Source of the DNA: an uncultured Lachnospiraceae bacterium
GTDB lineage: Bacteria > Bacillota > Clostridia > Lachnospirales > Lachnospiraceae
Reading direction: 5' to 3'
Length of the DNA stretch: 64,000 bases
Assembly (NCBI GenBank): GCA_947626285.1
Contig: CANQRR010000003.1
Span: 50,967 to 114,966 of the forward strand
This document shows positions 9,051 to 16,258 of the stretch, piece after piece; the stretch's first letter is position 1; each line of letters begins with the position of its first letter. Under the pieces are notes generated by a model. It saw only the letters and a list, made by a program, of their open reading frames with translations, had not been told where the DNA came from and did no database searches. Made by a program: the position numbers and the translations under genes.

Positions 9051-9184
9051 GAAAGCCCACGGATTGCTGCGTGCTTCGCACTCCCGCAATCCTACCCTCT
9101 ATTCGCAAATCGCATCGCTCTCTTCGATTCGCGCTGCTTTTTTGCTCATGAGGGTTAGCGTCTCTGCATAGAGACCGGGCTTTC
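9051..9184. repeat. Multi-stem inverted-repeat element between pduL and a shell gene
   Basis: An outer stem GAAAGCCC (9051-9058) / GGGCTTTC (9177-9184) encloses three hairpins: GGATTGC/GCAATCC at 9061-9092 with an inner GTGC-TTC-GCAC; ACCCTC/GAGGGT at about 9094-9155 with an inner CGCAAATCG/CGATTCGCG pair (one mismatch); and GTCTCT-GCAT-AGAGAC at about 9160-9175. The spacer has no coding potential I trust. Confidence 0.6.
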
Positions 9185-9187
9185 ATA

Positions 9188-9466
9188 TCACTTGAGTGTC
9201 GGCAGGATCTTTTCCACATCGTTGTGCGGACGCGGGATCACGTGCGTCGCTACCAGCTCGCCCAGTCTGGACGCCGCTGCGCTGCCGCTCTCCACTGCGG
9301 ACTTCACTGCTCCTACGTCGCCGCGAACCATAACGGTCACGAGACCGGAACCAATCTTCTCCGTGCCTACGAGCACCACGTTCGCCGCCTTGCACATCGC
9401 GTCAGCCGCCTCGATCGCCGCGGTAAGTCCTCTTGTTTCCACCATTCCCAATGCTTCCTGTGTCAT
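9188..9466 (-). CDS. Hexameric BMC shell protein (PduA/PduJ-type), copy 2
   Basis: 92-residue single-domain BMC-H protein forming hexameric facet tiles. Contains [36 protein letters not shown] (pore-lining GSG) and the C-terminal [15 protein letters not shown]. It is nearly identical to the gene at 9935-10213, differing at a handful of positions, for example Cys in [10 protein letters not shown] where the other copy has Thr. Short enough to be the main facet protein. Confidence 0.96.
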   Translation of the reverse strand: MTQEALGMVETRGLTAAIEAADAMCKAANVVLVGTEKIGSGLVTVMVRGDVGAVKSAVESGSAAASRLGELVATHVIPRPHNDVEKILPTLK

Positions 9467-9574
9467 TGTTTTTACCTCCTTGAAAAAAGTTATGGATTGA
9501 TATGTTTTACGTACAAAACTCTGTTCCGGCGCACTTGCCGGTGTTGTCCAATGCGGGACGATCCCGCGCTGGAA

Positions 9575-9907
9575 TTAACAGTCGAGCGGGACTTCGGAAC
9601 CTCTTCCGCCAAGCGGAGCGCTCTTGTCCCAACGGCTCTTGCTCAGCTCTACGATCCTCACGATCTCCTCATGCGGGCGGGCTATGACTGCATGGGCCAC
9701 CGGTTTCTTGATGGCCTTGGCGTTCGCGGTCTCAACTGCCTCCGTGACAGCGGCCACGTCGCCCTCTACAATCATGGTCACCAGACGTCCTCCCAGCTTG
9801 CGCTCCCATGACGCCAGCTCCACATCCGCCGTTTTACACATGATATCCAGTGCGTCGATCGCCGCAGCTACGCCTGTAATCTCAATAAACCCATACGACT
9901 TGCTCAT
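9575..9907 (-). CDS. Hexameric BMC shell protein, divergent, with C-terminal extension
   Basis: 110-residue BMC-H protein. The core begins SYGFIEITGVAAAIDALDIM; the usual pore loop is replaced by ASWERKLGGRLVTMIV, so the central pore (LGGR) differs from the neighbouring GSG copies. About 18 residues extend past the BMC domain (from about residue 92, ending EVPLDC). It lies between the two near-identical shell copies, suggesting that duplication flanked an older gene. Probably a specialised pore or minor facet tile; function not determinable. Confidence 0.92.
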   Translation of the reverse strand: MSKSYGFIEITGVAAAIDALDIMCKTADVELASWERKLGGRLVTMIVEGDVAAVTEAVETANAKAIKKPVAHAVIARPHEEIVRIVELSKSRWDKSAPLGGRGSEVPLDC

Positions 9908-9934
9908 GAGTCAACTCCTTTTTGTATGCCTGGA

Positions 9935-10213
9935 TCAAAGCTTCGGCAGGATCTTCTCCACATCCGCGTGCGGACGCGGGATCACGTGCTGCGCTACCAG
10001 CTCGCCCAGTCTGGACGCCGCCGCGCTGCCGCTCTCCACCGCTGCCTTGACCGCCCCTACGTCGCCGCGAACCATGACGGTCACGAGACCGGAACCGATC
10101 TTCTCCGTACCTACGAGTACCACTTCCGCTGCCTTCGTCATCGCGTCAGCCGCCTCGATCGCCGCGGTAAGTCCTCTGGTTTCTACCATTCCTAAAGCTT
10201 CCTGTGACATCAT
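9935..10213 (-). CDS. Hexameric BMC shell protein (PduA/PduJ-type), copy 1
   Basis: 92-residue BMC-H protein, close paralogue of the gene at 9188-9466, with the same [18 protein letters not shown] start and [18 protein letters not shown] pore region. Two adjacent ATG codons (10213 and 10210) follow AGGAGG; the second, giving MSQEALGM, has the better spacing, so the first Met may not be used. Expected to be an abundant facet tile permeable to propanediol. Confidence 0.96.
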   Translation of the reverse strand: MMSQEALGMVETRGLTAAIEAADAMTKAAEVVLVGTEKIGSGLVTVMVRGDVGAVKAAVESGSAAASRLGELVAQHVIPRPHADVEKILPKL

Positions 10214-10303
10214 TCATTCCTCCTGAATATGTTGTTTTGTTTCCTGCAACTTTATCTTTCACCCTATCTCCGGCTCGTGACTCCGATCCGCCTCCGATCA
10301 GCG

Positions 10304-10618
10304 CTAATCTTTGTCCAGCGCGCTGATCTTCAGCATCTCCTCGGTGCCCGGCTCCGGATTTGGGATAATATGGTGCTGCACCACGCCGGTCATGCGCTCG
10401 GCGGTCTCAATACCGGCTTCCATCGCCGCCGTCACATCGGCGACGCTTCCGCGGTATTTGATGGTAACCAGCAGAGGCACCGGAAGGCTGTCCGCGTTGG
10501 CCGGCTTGTTCTTGTCGAACACATCAAGCCGGACGTTCGCGGCCTTGCAGCCGGCGTCCGCCGCCACGAAAGCGGTGGTCAGGCCAAATACTTCTAAGAT
10601 TCCTACTGCTTCTGCCAT
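10304..10618 (-). CDS. Hexameric BMC shell protein with enlarged pore-loop region
   Basis: 104-residue BMC-H protein: AVGILEVFGLTTAFVAADAGCKAAN at the start (partial quote AVGILEVFGLTTAF), then an insertion DKNKPANADSLPVPLLVTIKY before the standard GSVADVTAAMEAG and HHIIPNPEPGTEEML. The insertion relative to the neighbouring tiles lies in the beta-hairpin near the hexamer face. First shell gene of the operon, 25 bases after the zinc alcohol dehydrogenase. Confidence 0.9.
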   Translation of the reverse strand: MAEAVGILEVFGLTTAFVAADAGCKAANVRLDVFDKNKPANADSLPVPLLVTIKYRGSVADVTAAMEAGIETAERMTGVVQHHIIPNPEPGTEEMLKISALDKD

Positions 10619-10642
10619 GTCGTGTCTCCTTTACCCGTGTGG

Positions 10643-11869
10643 TTACTCGTTGATGATCGCAATCTTCAGTCCTGCCATCGCCAGATTCGTCTTGTGCGCC
10701 TCGTTGATCTGGTCGAGCGGGAAGCGGTGTGTGATCAGCTCCGACATCGGAAGGCCGATGCCCTTCGCTCTTCTCAGGAAATCAAAGGTCGTCGCGTAGT
10801 CTCTCAGGGTGTAGACCCAGGAACCCACCGTCGTGATCTCCTTGGAGCAGATATCAAAGTGCGGGTTGATCGTCGCGTCGCCGCCGTTGATGAAGAACCC
10901 GAGCTCGCAGAGGCCGCCGCCGTTTCGGATGAACTTGTAGATGTTCGCGTGCGCCACCGGGGAACCCGTGCACTGGAACGCGAAATCCGCGAGATGTCCG
11001 CCGAACGCGTCCTTCACGCCGCCCGCAAGGGCCTCGATACCCTTGAAGTCCTTGAAGTTCACGGTCTGGCTCGCGCCCATGCGCTTCGCGAAATCAAGGC
11101 GCTTCTGCTCGCCGTCCACCGCGCAGATGTTCTCGATACCCATCGTGCGCAGCACCGCGATACAAATCAGGCCGATCGGTCCGCAGCCCTGTACAACGAC
11201 TCTGCTGTTGAAGCGGAGAATGTTCGTCGTCTTCGCGCGCTCTACCGCGTGAACGAGGACCGCGCACGGCTCGATGAGGATCCTGGAATCCAGATCCAGA
11301 TCGCTCACGTTGAAGAACGTGGAGCCGAAGGATCCGCCGCGGATGAAGATGTAGTCGGAAAACCATCCGTTCAGATGGACGTCGTCGTCCGGAAGCAGTC
11401 CGTAGACATCCGCGCCGCCCACGTTTTTCTTGTTCAGATCGTACATCGTGATCTCCGGATCATCCTTGAAGATCATGCAGGTGACGATCTTGTCGCCGAC
11501 CTTGACCGGCTTGCCGGCCGTGTCGGTCTTGACGTTCTTGCCCATCGCCACGATCTCGCCGGTACCCTCGTGTCCCAGCGCTACCGGGATCAGACCGAAC
11601 GGGTCTCTCTTGAACTCATGGGCGTCCGTGCCGCAAATACCGCAGCCCTCGACCTTGACAAGGATGTCGTCGTCGCCCACCGGCGGGATCGGGAACTCCT
11701 TGATGTCGTAGTGCTCGAGAGCGGTCAGCATCGCGACCCTCGCTGTCTTCGGGATCGCGCCGCCCGTTGCCCTCGGCGCGGACGCGGCGGGAGCGGATGC
11801 CCCGTTTCCTGTCATGCCGGAGAGAACCTGTCTAACGATCTCTTCGATATTTACATTGTTAATATCCAT
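10643..11869 (-). CDS. Zinc-dependent alcohol dehydrogenase with N-terminal encapsulation helix
   Basis: 408-residue medium-chain dehydrogenase. The first 18 residues (NVNIEEIVRQVLSGM core) form an amphipathic helix, followed by a Gly/Ala/Pro/Ser linker to about residue 38, so the enzyme is probably cargo. The catalytic zinc site is in GCGICGTDAHEF and GHEGTGEIV; the nucleotide motif is VVQGCGPIGLICIAVL. The structural-zinc cysteine cluster of classical alcohol dehydrogenases is not seen. In this context it may interconvert lactaldehyde and 1,2-propanediol, or serve as a second aldehyde reductase beside PduQ; substrate is inferred only. Confidence 0.88.
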   Translation of the reverse strand: MDINNVNIEEIVRQVLSGMTGNGASAPAASAPRATGGAIPKTARVAMLTALEHYDIKEFPIPPVGDDDILVKVEGCGICGTDAHEFKRDPFGLIPVALGHEGTGEIVAMGKNVKTDTAGKPVKVGDKIVTCMIFKDDPEITMYDLNKKNVGGADVYGLLPDDDVHLNGWFSDYIFIRGGSFGSTFFNVSDLDLDSRILIEPCAVLVHAVERAKTTNILRFNSRVVVQGCGPIGLICIAVLRTMGIENICAVDGEQKRLDFAKRMGASQTVNFKDFKGIEALAGGVKDAFGGHLADFAFQCTGSPVAHANIYKFIRNGGGLCELGFFINGGDATINPHFDICSKEITTVGSWVYTLRDYATTFDFLRRAKGIGLPMSELITHRFPLDQINEAHKTNLAMAGLKIAIINE

Positions 11870-11887
11870 GGTCTGTTCTCCTCCTGA

Positions 11888-13276
11888 TCAACGGATGCAA
11901 AGGCTGTCGGACATGACGCAGCGCCTTCTCTTCGTGAAGGTGCTCGCGCTTGTGAGTCCCTCGCCGGTACGGCTCGCGATCGTGAACGTGCAGTAGCCCT
12001 CTCCCCCGAAACCGAGCGCCGCGTAGGACGGAGCGTTCTTCACGAGGATGGCGGTGTCGATCGCCTTCGCATACTTTGTGATATTGTCTATGTTCTTGGA
12101 ATGGATGTGCGCGGAATGACGGTTGCCGTGCTCAAGCCATACCGCCTGCTCCACCGCGTCGTCAAAGTCCTTCGCGCGGACGACGCCGAGAATCGGCATC
12201 ATCAGCTCCGTCGCGATCAATGGATGCTCCTTCGGGCCTTCGAAGGTAATGCAGCGGATGTTCGACGGGACGTTCACCCCGATCATCGCCAGCAGCGCCT
12301 TCGCGCTGCGCCCCACGCACTTGCGGTTCAGCTTGCCGCCCGCCAGCACGACCTCGGTGAGCTTATCCTGCTCCTCCTTCGAAGCCAGATAGCAGTCGTT
12401 CTCGCTGACCAGGTAGTGCATCAGCTCATCCGCGATCGAGGCGACCGCCACGATCTCCTTCTCCGCGATGCACGGGAGATTGTTGTCGAACGTACACCCG
12501 TTCACGATATCCTGCGCTGCCTTCCTGACGTCGGCCGTCTCGTCCACGAGTGCCGGCGGATTGCCCGCGCCCGCGCCGATGCCGCGCTTCCCGGAGGAGA
12601 GCACCGCGGTCACAACGCCGGGGCCTCCGGTCGCCGCGATCAGCGGGATATCTTTGTGCTTCATCATGATGTTGCTTGTCTCCAGTGTCGGATCCTCGAC
12701 CGTCACCGCGATGTTGTCCGGGCCGCCGGCCTCAAGGGAAGCCTCGTTCACCAGGTTGATCGCGTAGATCGATGTCTTGATCGCCGCCGGGTGCGGATTG
12801 AATACCACGGTATTTCCTCCGGCCAGCATGCCGATCGTGTTGCACAGGACAGTCTCGCTCGGATTCGTGCAAGGGGTGATCGCGCCGATCACGCCGAACG
12901 GTCCCATCTCGATCAGGGTCAGTCCTCTGTCTCCGGACCACGCGGTCGTCGTGATGTCCTCCGTGCCGGGCGTCTTGTCCGCCACCAAGTGATGCTTGAG
13001 GATCTTGTCCCCGACGTTGCCCATCCCGGTCTCGTCCACGCCCATGCGCGCCAGCACTTCCGCGTTCTCCTTGATTTTCCTGCGGATGCAGCTGATGATC
13101 TTTTCCCTCTGGTCCATCGACATCTTCCTGACAACGAGCTCTGCTTTTTTCGCGGCCTCTATCGCATCGTTCATGTCCTTGAAAATGCCGTGTTTCCCGG
13201 TGGGAGCGTCAGCGATCTGCATCTTCGCCATGACTTCCTGCACAATTTCCTGCACCATGTTTTCACTGATTGACAT
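11888..13276 (-). CDS. pduP: CoA-acylating propionaldehyde dehydrogenase with N-terminal encapsulation helix
   Basis: 462-residue aldehyde dehydrogenase oxidising propionaldehyde to propionyl-CoA with NAD. Residues 4-20 (ENMVQEIVQEVMAKM core) are the PduP-type targeting helix. The ALDH domain shows MGPFGVIGAITPCTNP, ATGGPGVVTAVLSSGK and the catalytic cysteine in NGCTFDNNLPCIAEKE. Start at ATG 13276, with AAAGGGG upstream, gives the standard PduP length; the 15 extra codons upstream run into the spacer. Acetaldehyde is a possible alternative substrate but the dehydratase next door supports propionaldehyde. Confidence 0.95.
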   Translation of the reverse strand: MSISENMVQEIVQEVMAKMQIADAPTGKHGIFKDMNDAIEAAKKAELVVRKMSMDQREKIISCIRRKIKENAEVLARMGVDETGMGNVGDKILKHHLVADKTPGTEDITTTAWSGDRGLTLIEMGPFGVIGAITPCTNPSETVLCNTIGMLAGGNTVVFNPHPAAIKTSIYAINLVNEASLEAGGPDNIAVTVEDPTLETSNIMMKHKDIPLIAATGGPGVVTAVLSSGKRGIGAGAGNPPALVDETADVRKAAQDIVNGCTFDNNLPCIAEKEIVAVASIADELMHYLVSENDCYLASKEEQDKLTEVVLAGGKLNRKCVGRSAKALLAMIGVNVPSNIRCITFEGPKEHPLIATELMMPILGVVRAKDFDDAVEQAVWLEHGNRHSAHIHSKNIDNITKYAKAIDTAILVKNAPSYAALGFGGEGYCTFTIASRTGEGLTSASTFTKRRRCVMSDSLCIR

Positions 13277-13320
13277 GAAATTGTCCCCTTTCTGTTGCCT
13301 TATGTTTGCTCTGTCGTCCA

Positions 13321-13453
13321 AGCCACAGACCGCCCTCCCGGGCTATCCGCTGCTTCGCAGCTTCTGTCTGTGGCTGATGGGCGTCCCGCCCATCACGAAA
13401 ATGAATTCCCAGACCTCAGCAAACAAGTTTGCACGGTCTGCTTCTTCATTTTC
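13321..13453. repeat. Three-stem inverted-repeat element between fucA and pduP
   Basis: Stem 1: AGCCACAGAC (13321-13330) / GTCTGTGGCT (13366-13375) enclosing GCTGC-TTC-GCAGC (13349-13361). Stem 2: GATGGGCG-TCC-CGCCCATC (13376-13394). Stem 3: GAAAATGAA (13397-13405) / TTCATTTTC (13445-13453) enclosing CAGACC/GGTCTG and GCAAAC-AA-GTTTGC. The layout matches the element at 27313-27450. Confidence 0.65.
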
Positions 13454-13466
13454 CTGCCGACAGGAC

Positions 13467-14267
13467 TTATTTTCCAAGCTGCTCCATGACCTGCTTTGTG
13501 ATCTTCGCGATCAGCTCCGCGTCCGCCTCCGGAGCGCTCTGCGAGGAACCGCATCCGCCTCCGCAGTTGTGGCAGTTCATGCCGCCCTTGTTCAGGCAGA
13601 GATTCGCCGGATGCTTGCCCGGAAGACCCATCTGTCTGCGGATCTCATACAGTCTCTGAACAGTCGCCTTGTCGAATTCCTTCGGGCCGCCGAGCACCTT
13701 GGACTGGTACAGCAGCTGCGCGTAGAACTCTACGGACTCCATCTTCAGGTACGCGGCCAGCAGGTCGACCGACCAGGTCAGCGCGCCGTGGCTCTCAAGA
13801 AGCACTGCGTCGTAGTACGGAAGATACTTCTCAAGTCTGTCCGGAATCTCGTTCGTGGACGGGGTGCCGTACTCGGCGATCGGAACGCAGCCGAGCGCGA
13901 TGACTGCCTCCGGCATGATCGGCTGGGTCAGCGGAATGCCCGCGATCGCGAAAGAAGTCGCGTATACAGGATGCGCGTGGACGACAGCGCCCACGTCCGG
14001 TCTCTTCTGATAGACTCTCATGTGCATCTTGATCTCAGAGGACGGGCGGAAACCCGGATTTGCCTGGATCACTTCGCCTTTCGCATTGACCTTGCAGATG
14101 TACTCCGGGGTCATGAAGCCCTTGGAGACGCCGGTCGGGGTGCAGAGAAACTCATCATCGCTGAGCTTCACGGAGATGTTTCCGTCGTTTGCAGCCACCA
14201 TGTTGCGATTGTAGATTCGCTTCCCGATGTCGCAGATCTGTTTCTTGATTTCAAATTCATTTACCAT
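13467..14267 (-). CDS. fucA: L-fuculose-1-phosphate aldolase with C-terminal encapsulation helix
   Basis: Class II aldolase/adducin-family enzyme, 266 residues, cleaving fuculose-1-P (probably also rhamnulose-1-P) to L-lactaldehyde and dihydroxyacetone phosphate. It shows NDGNISVKL, TPTGVSKG, the zinc motif HAHPVYATSFA and the third histidine in LLESHGALTW. After the catalytic domain comes a short linker rich in Cys and Gly (NCHNCGGGCGSS) and a terminal helix (DAELIAKITKQVMEQLG), the arrangement of encapsulated aldolases. Start is ATG 14267 behind AAGGAGG; the longer frame runs through the promoter. First gene of the BMC operon. Confidence 0.93.
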   Translation of the reverse strand: MVNEFEIKKQICDIGKRIYNRNMVAANDGNISVKLSDDEFLCTPTGVSKGFMTPEYICKVNAKGEVIQANPGFRPSSEIKMHMRVYQKRPDVGAVVHAHPVYATSFAIAGIPLTQPIMPEAVIALGCVPIAEYGTPSTNEIPDRLEKYLPYYDAVLLESHGALTWSVDLLAAYLKMESVEFYAQLLYQSKVLGGPKEFDKATVQRLYEIRRQMGLPGKHPANLCLNKGGMNCHNCGGGCGSSQSAPEADAELIAKITKQVMEQLGK

Positions 14268-14344
14268 GCTTTCTTCCTCCTTAAGCGCATTGGTTCCTGC
14301 AATGGCCGCATTGCAGTTTATTCTACAATAAATTGAGTATAAAA

Positions 14345-14373
14345 ATTTTACAACAATCCACACTACTTGTCAA
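14345..14373 (-). promoter_or_regulatory. Promoter of the BMC operon
   Basis: On the minus strand TTGACA (14373-14368) and TAAAAT (14350-14345) are separated by exactly 17 bases, about 78 bases upstream of the fucA start. No other strong promoter is seen inside the operon. Confidence 0.8.
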
Positions 14374-14391
14374 TACAGAATCGGTGTTTTA

Positions 14392-14453
14392 TGTTGTTTT
14401 TTGTTGGTTTCCACAAATTTGTAATGTTGGTTTTGTTGGTTTTTTAGGGTTGG
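14392..14453. promoter_or_regulatory. Candidate operator: tandem GTTGGTTT repeats around a palindrome
   Basis: Plus-strand units GTTGTTTT (14393), GTTGGTTT (14403), GTTGGTTT (14426) and GTTGGTTT (14435) are arranged as two pairs with 9-10 base spacing on either side of the palindrome ACAAATTTGT (14413-14422). Upstream of the -35 box. Direct repeats of this kind are typical of DeoR-family operators; binding is inferred. Confidence 0.5.
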
Positions 14454-14496
14454 TATAATAAAGGGGAGGATACTGACAATTTTTTACATAAAAGAA

Positions 14497-14526
14497 CTGC
14501 CGCCGCACTCGATCTTGCGGCGGCAG
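14497..14526 (-). terminator. Terminator of the parA operon
   Basis: CTGCCGCCGC / GCGGCGGCAG, a perfect 10-bp stem with a 10-base loop, followed on the minus strand by TTCTTTTATGTAAAAAA. It lies 25 bases after the stop of the basic protein gene and isolates it from the BMC promoter. Confidence 0.85.
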
Positions 14527-14550
14527 ACGGATGAACGCTCAAATCTCAAC

Positions 14551-14940
14551 TCAATAATAATAGATTGGCATTTCGTCGCCTATTCTGACCAGTCTTCCTC
14601 CCGGCTGTGTCTCCGGTTGCGCTGCCCTGGGTCTTCTGGTTCTTCTTGTTTTTTTCTCCGCCTGTGCCTCTTCTGCCTGCTTCTTTGCAGCCGGCTTCCG
14701 GCCCCGCTTTACAGGCTGTCCCTCTTCCTTCTTCTTCGTAGCCGGCTTCCGGCCCTGCGCCGTTTTTTTCTCCGCCGCCTTTTTCTCAACTGTCTTCTTC
14801 TCAGTCGTCTTCTTCTCAACTGCCTCGGGCACCGCTGCCTCCGGACTTTTCTCCTCGGCCTTCACCTCGACCTTCTCCTCGGTCTCCGTCTTTTTTGCCG
14901 CCTTCGACGCCCTTGCCATGCTCGCCTTACCTACCGCCAT
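14551..14940 (-). CDS. Disordered Lys/Glu/Ala-rich protein with AT-hook-like repeats, partner of ParA
   Basis: 129 residues, almost entirely Lys, Glu, Ala, Thr and Pro, expected to be disordered. It has repeats of the TEKKTVEKKAAEKK kind and two GRKPATKKK / RGRKPAAKK motifs resembling AT-hooks or histone H1 tails, then RRTRRPR and an unusual ordered end, VRIGDEMPIYYY. The gene overlaps the parA stop by 14 bases, and its ribosome site (GGAGGAGG) lies inside parA, so translation is coupled. I do not recognise a family. The composition suits DNA binding or a flexible ParA adaptor; the aromatic tail could be a docking peptide. Function unproven. Confidence 0.75.
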   Translation of the reverse strand: MAVGKASMARASKAAKKTETEEKVEVKAEEKSPEAAVPEAVEKKTTEKKTVEKKAAEKKTAQGRKPATKKKEEGQPVKRGRKPAAKKQAEEAQAEKKTRRTRRPRAAQPETQPGGRLVRIGDEMPIYYY

Positions 14941-15730
14941 ACTTCATAACCTCCTCCGCTAATTTTTTATATTCCAGAGCACTCCTCGTGCTTCTTTTGT
15001 ACACACTGACCGGCTTTGATGCGTCCTGCGACCACTCGATCGCGGAATCCACATGGATAAACGCGTCAAACACCCGGATTTCCTCATACTCGCTCAATAT
15101 CTCGCGCGTCTGCCGATAGTAGTTCTTCCGCTCGTCCACTTTCGTGATCAGCACTCCCATCACTTCAGCGTTCGTCATATCCTCCAGATTCCCGAGAAAA
15201 TCAAACATGTTCGCCAGACCGAACAGTCCCCACGGCGTCGCCTCGACCGGAATAATGATCTCGTCCGACGCGCACAGAACGTTTACCACCCAGGTGCCGA
15301 GCGTCGGCGGAGCATCTATCAGAATATAATCATATGCGCCGGATTCGCGGATATTCTTCAGACACTTCTTCAATACCATCTCCCGTTGCATCATCGAAAA
15401 CAGGTCGTACTCGATCTGGCTCATCAGAATAGAGGACGGGATCAGATCCAGATTTTCATACGGCGTCGCGATCACATAGCCGCTGAGATCCTTCCTCGCC
15501 CGGATCGCGTCGTAGAGCGTCTTACCGCTCTCCGCGATCTCAAGCACCCGCTCCTCGTCAAAAAAGGACAGGGACAGATTCAGCTGCATGTCGCCGTCCA
15601 CCAGCAGAACCCGATTCCCGACGCATGACAGCTCATAACCGAGATTCGCGCAGGTCGTCGACTTTCCGCTTCCTCCCTTGTTGTTGGTAAAGCAGATCAC
15701 TCTCGTCTCTTTTTCCTCTTTCTCCGCCAT
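14927..15730 (-). CDS. ParA/Soj/McdA-family ATPase
   Basis: 267-residue ParA-type ATPase that would oscillate or form gradients on the nucleoid. The deviant Walker A is NNKGGSGKSTT with the signature lysine, Walker A' is ILIDAPPTLG, and the Walker B aspartates are in LLVDGDMQLN. No N-terminal helix-turn-helix, no ParB gene and no parS-like site nearby, so it is an orphan ParA of the cargo-positioning kind. Start ATG 15730 after GGCGGTGGG. Its partners are the overlapping basic protein and the 145-residue protein upstream. Placement directly beside a BMC operon recalls McdA, which spaces carboxysomes; that link is inference. Confidence 0.9.
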   Translation of the reverse strand: MAEKEEKETRVICFTNNKGGSGKSTTCANLGYELSCVGNRVLLVDGDMQLNLSLSFFDEERVLEIAESGKTLYDAIRARKDLSGYVIATPYENLDLIPSSILMSQIEYDLFSMMQREMVLKKCLKNIRESGAYDYILIDAPPTLGTWVVNVLCASDEIIIPVEATPWGLFGLANMFDFLGNLEDMTNAEVMGVLITKVDERKNYYRQTREILSEYEEIRVFDAFIHVDSAIEWSQDASKPVSVYKRSTRSALEYKKLAEEVMKYGGR

Positions 15731-15762
15731 GTATTTCCCACCGCCTTTGTGTCTACGGATGC

Positions 15763-16200
15763 TCAAAAAATCCCCAGTATCTTCTCGCTGAAGGAGCTGT
15801 ACATCGTGTCGTAATCCCTGTAATCGATATTGCTGTCCTTAAACGTGCTTCTCCATCTGTCCCGGATCGCGTCCGCGATCCGTTTTGCCTCCGGATGGTT
15901 CGTCAGCAGGATCGCCGGAAACACATAGAAGATCATAAAGAAATTCAGATCCGCCTGCGTACGTGAGCGCATCTTTCCCTTCACCTGAAACGCTTCTCTG
16001 ACCCGCCCGGCGAATGCCTGCGCAAGCTGCTCCGCCGCGGCGTCCTTGTCCTCGGCTGCGTCCACATAATCGGTCATCTCGCGGAAAACTCCATCATTCC
16101 TCTCGCGAAACGCTTTCATATTTTTCTCATAGGAGGCCTTCTTCAGGCGCTTCATCATCTCCGACATTCCATCGAACATCGTCTCCGCGTGGTCCAGCAT
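15763..16200 (-). CDS. Unknown 145-residue protein, first gene of the parA operon
   Basis: No family recognised. The first half is charged and probably helical (MMKRLKKASYEKNMKAF, AAEDKDAAAEQLAQAF); the middle has one short hydrophobic stretch (LNFFMIFYVFPAILLT, about 87-102), too short and too mixed for a confident membrane helix; the end is DYRDYDTMYSSFSEKILGIF. It is transcribed from its own promoter at 16259-16287 and precedes parA by 32 bases, so it probably works with the ATPase as regulator or cargo adaptor. Confidence 0.75.
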   Translation of the reverse strand: MLDHAETMFDGMSEMMKRLKKASYEKNMKAFRERNDGVFREMTDYVDAAEDKDAAAEQLAQAFAGRVREAFQVKGKMRSRTQADLNFFMIFYVFPAILLTNHPEAKRIADAIRDRWRSTFKDSNIDYRDYDTMYSSFSEKILGIF

Positions 16201-16258
16201 ACTTCTTCCTCCGTCTTCCGCGCATAACAGAACGCGCAGGCTGTCTGTCTACAGAGAC

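Noticed and set aside
9051..9184. Rho-independent terminator after a shell gene
   Set aside because: The stems are strong but no T-run follows on the minus strand, and pduL downstream clearly belongs to the same operon.
14268..14550. Cobalamin riboswitch ahead of the B12-dependent operon
   Set aside because: I looked for the conserved B12-box pattern and a multi-stem leader between the promoter and fucA; the leader is only about 70 bases and shows neither.
14927..15730. Plasmid or chromosome partition ATPase
   Set aside because: No ParB gene, no parS-like repeats and no replication gene nearby; an orphan cargo-type ParA fits better, although a distant ParB cannot be excluded.
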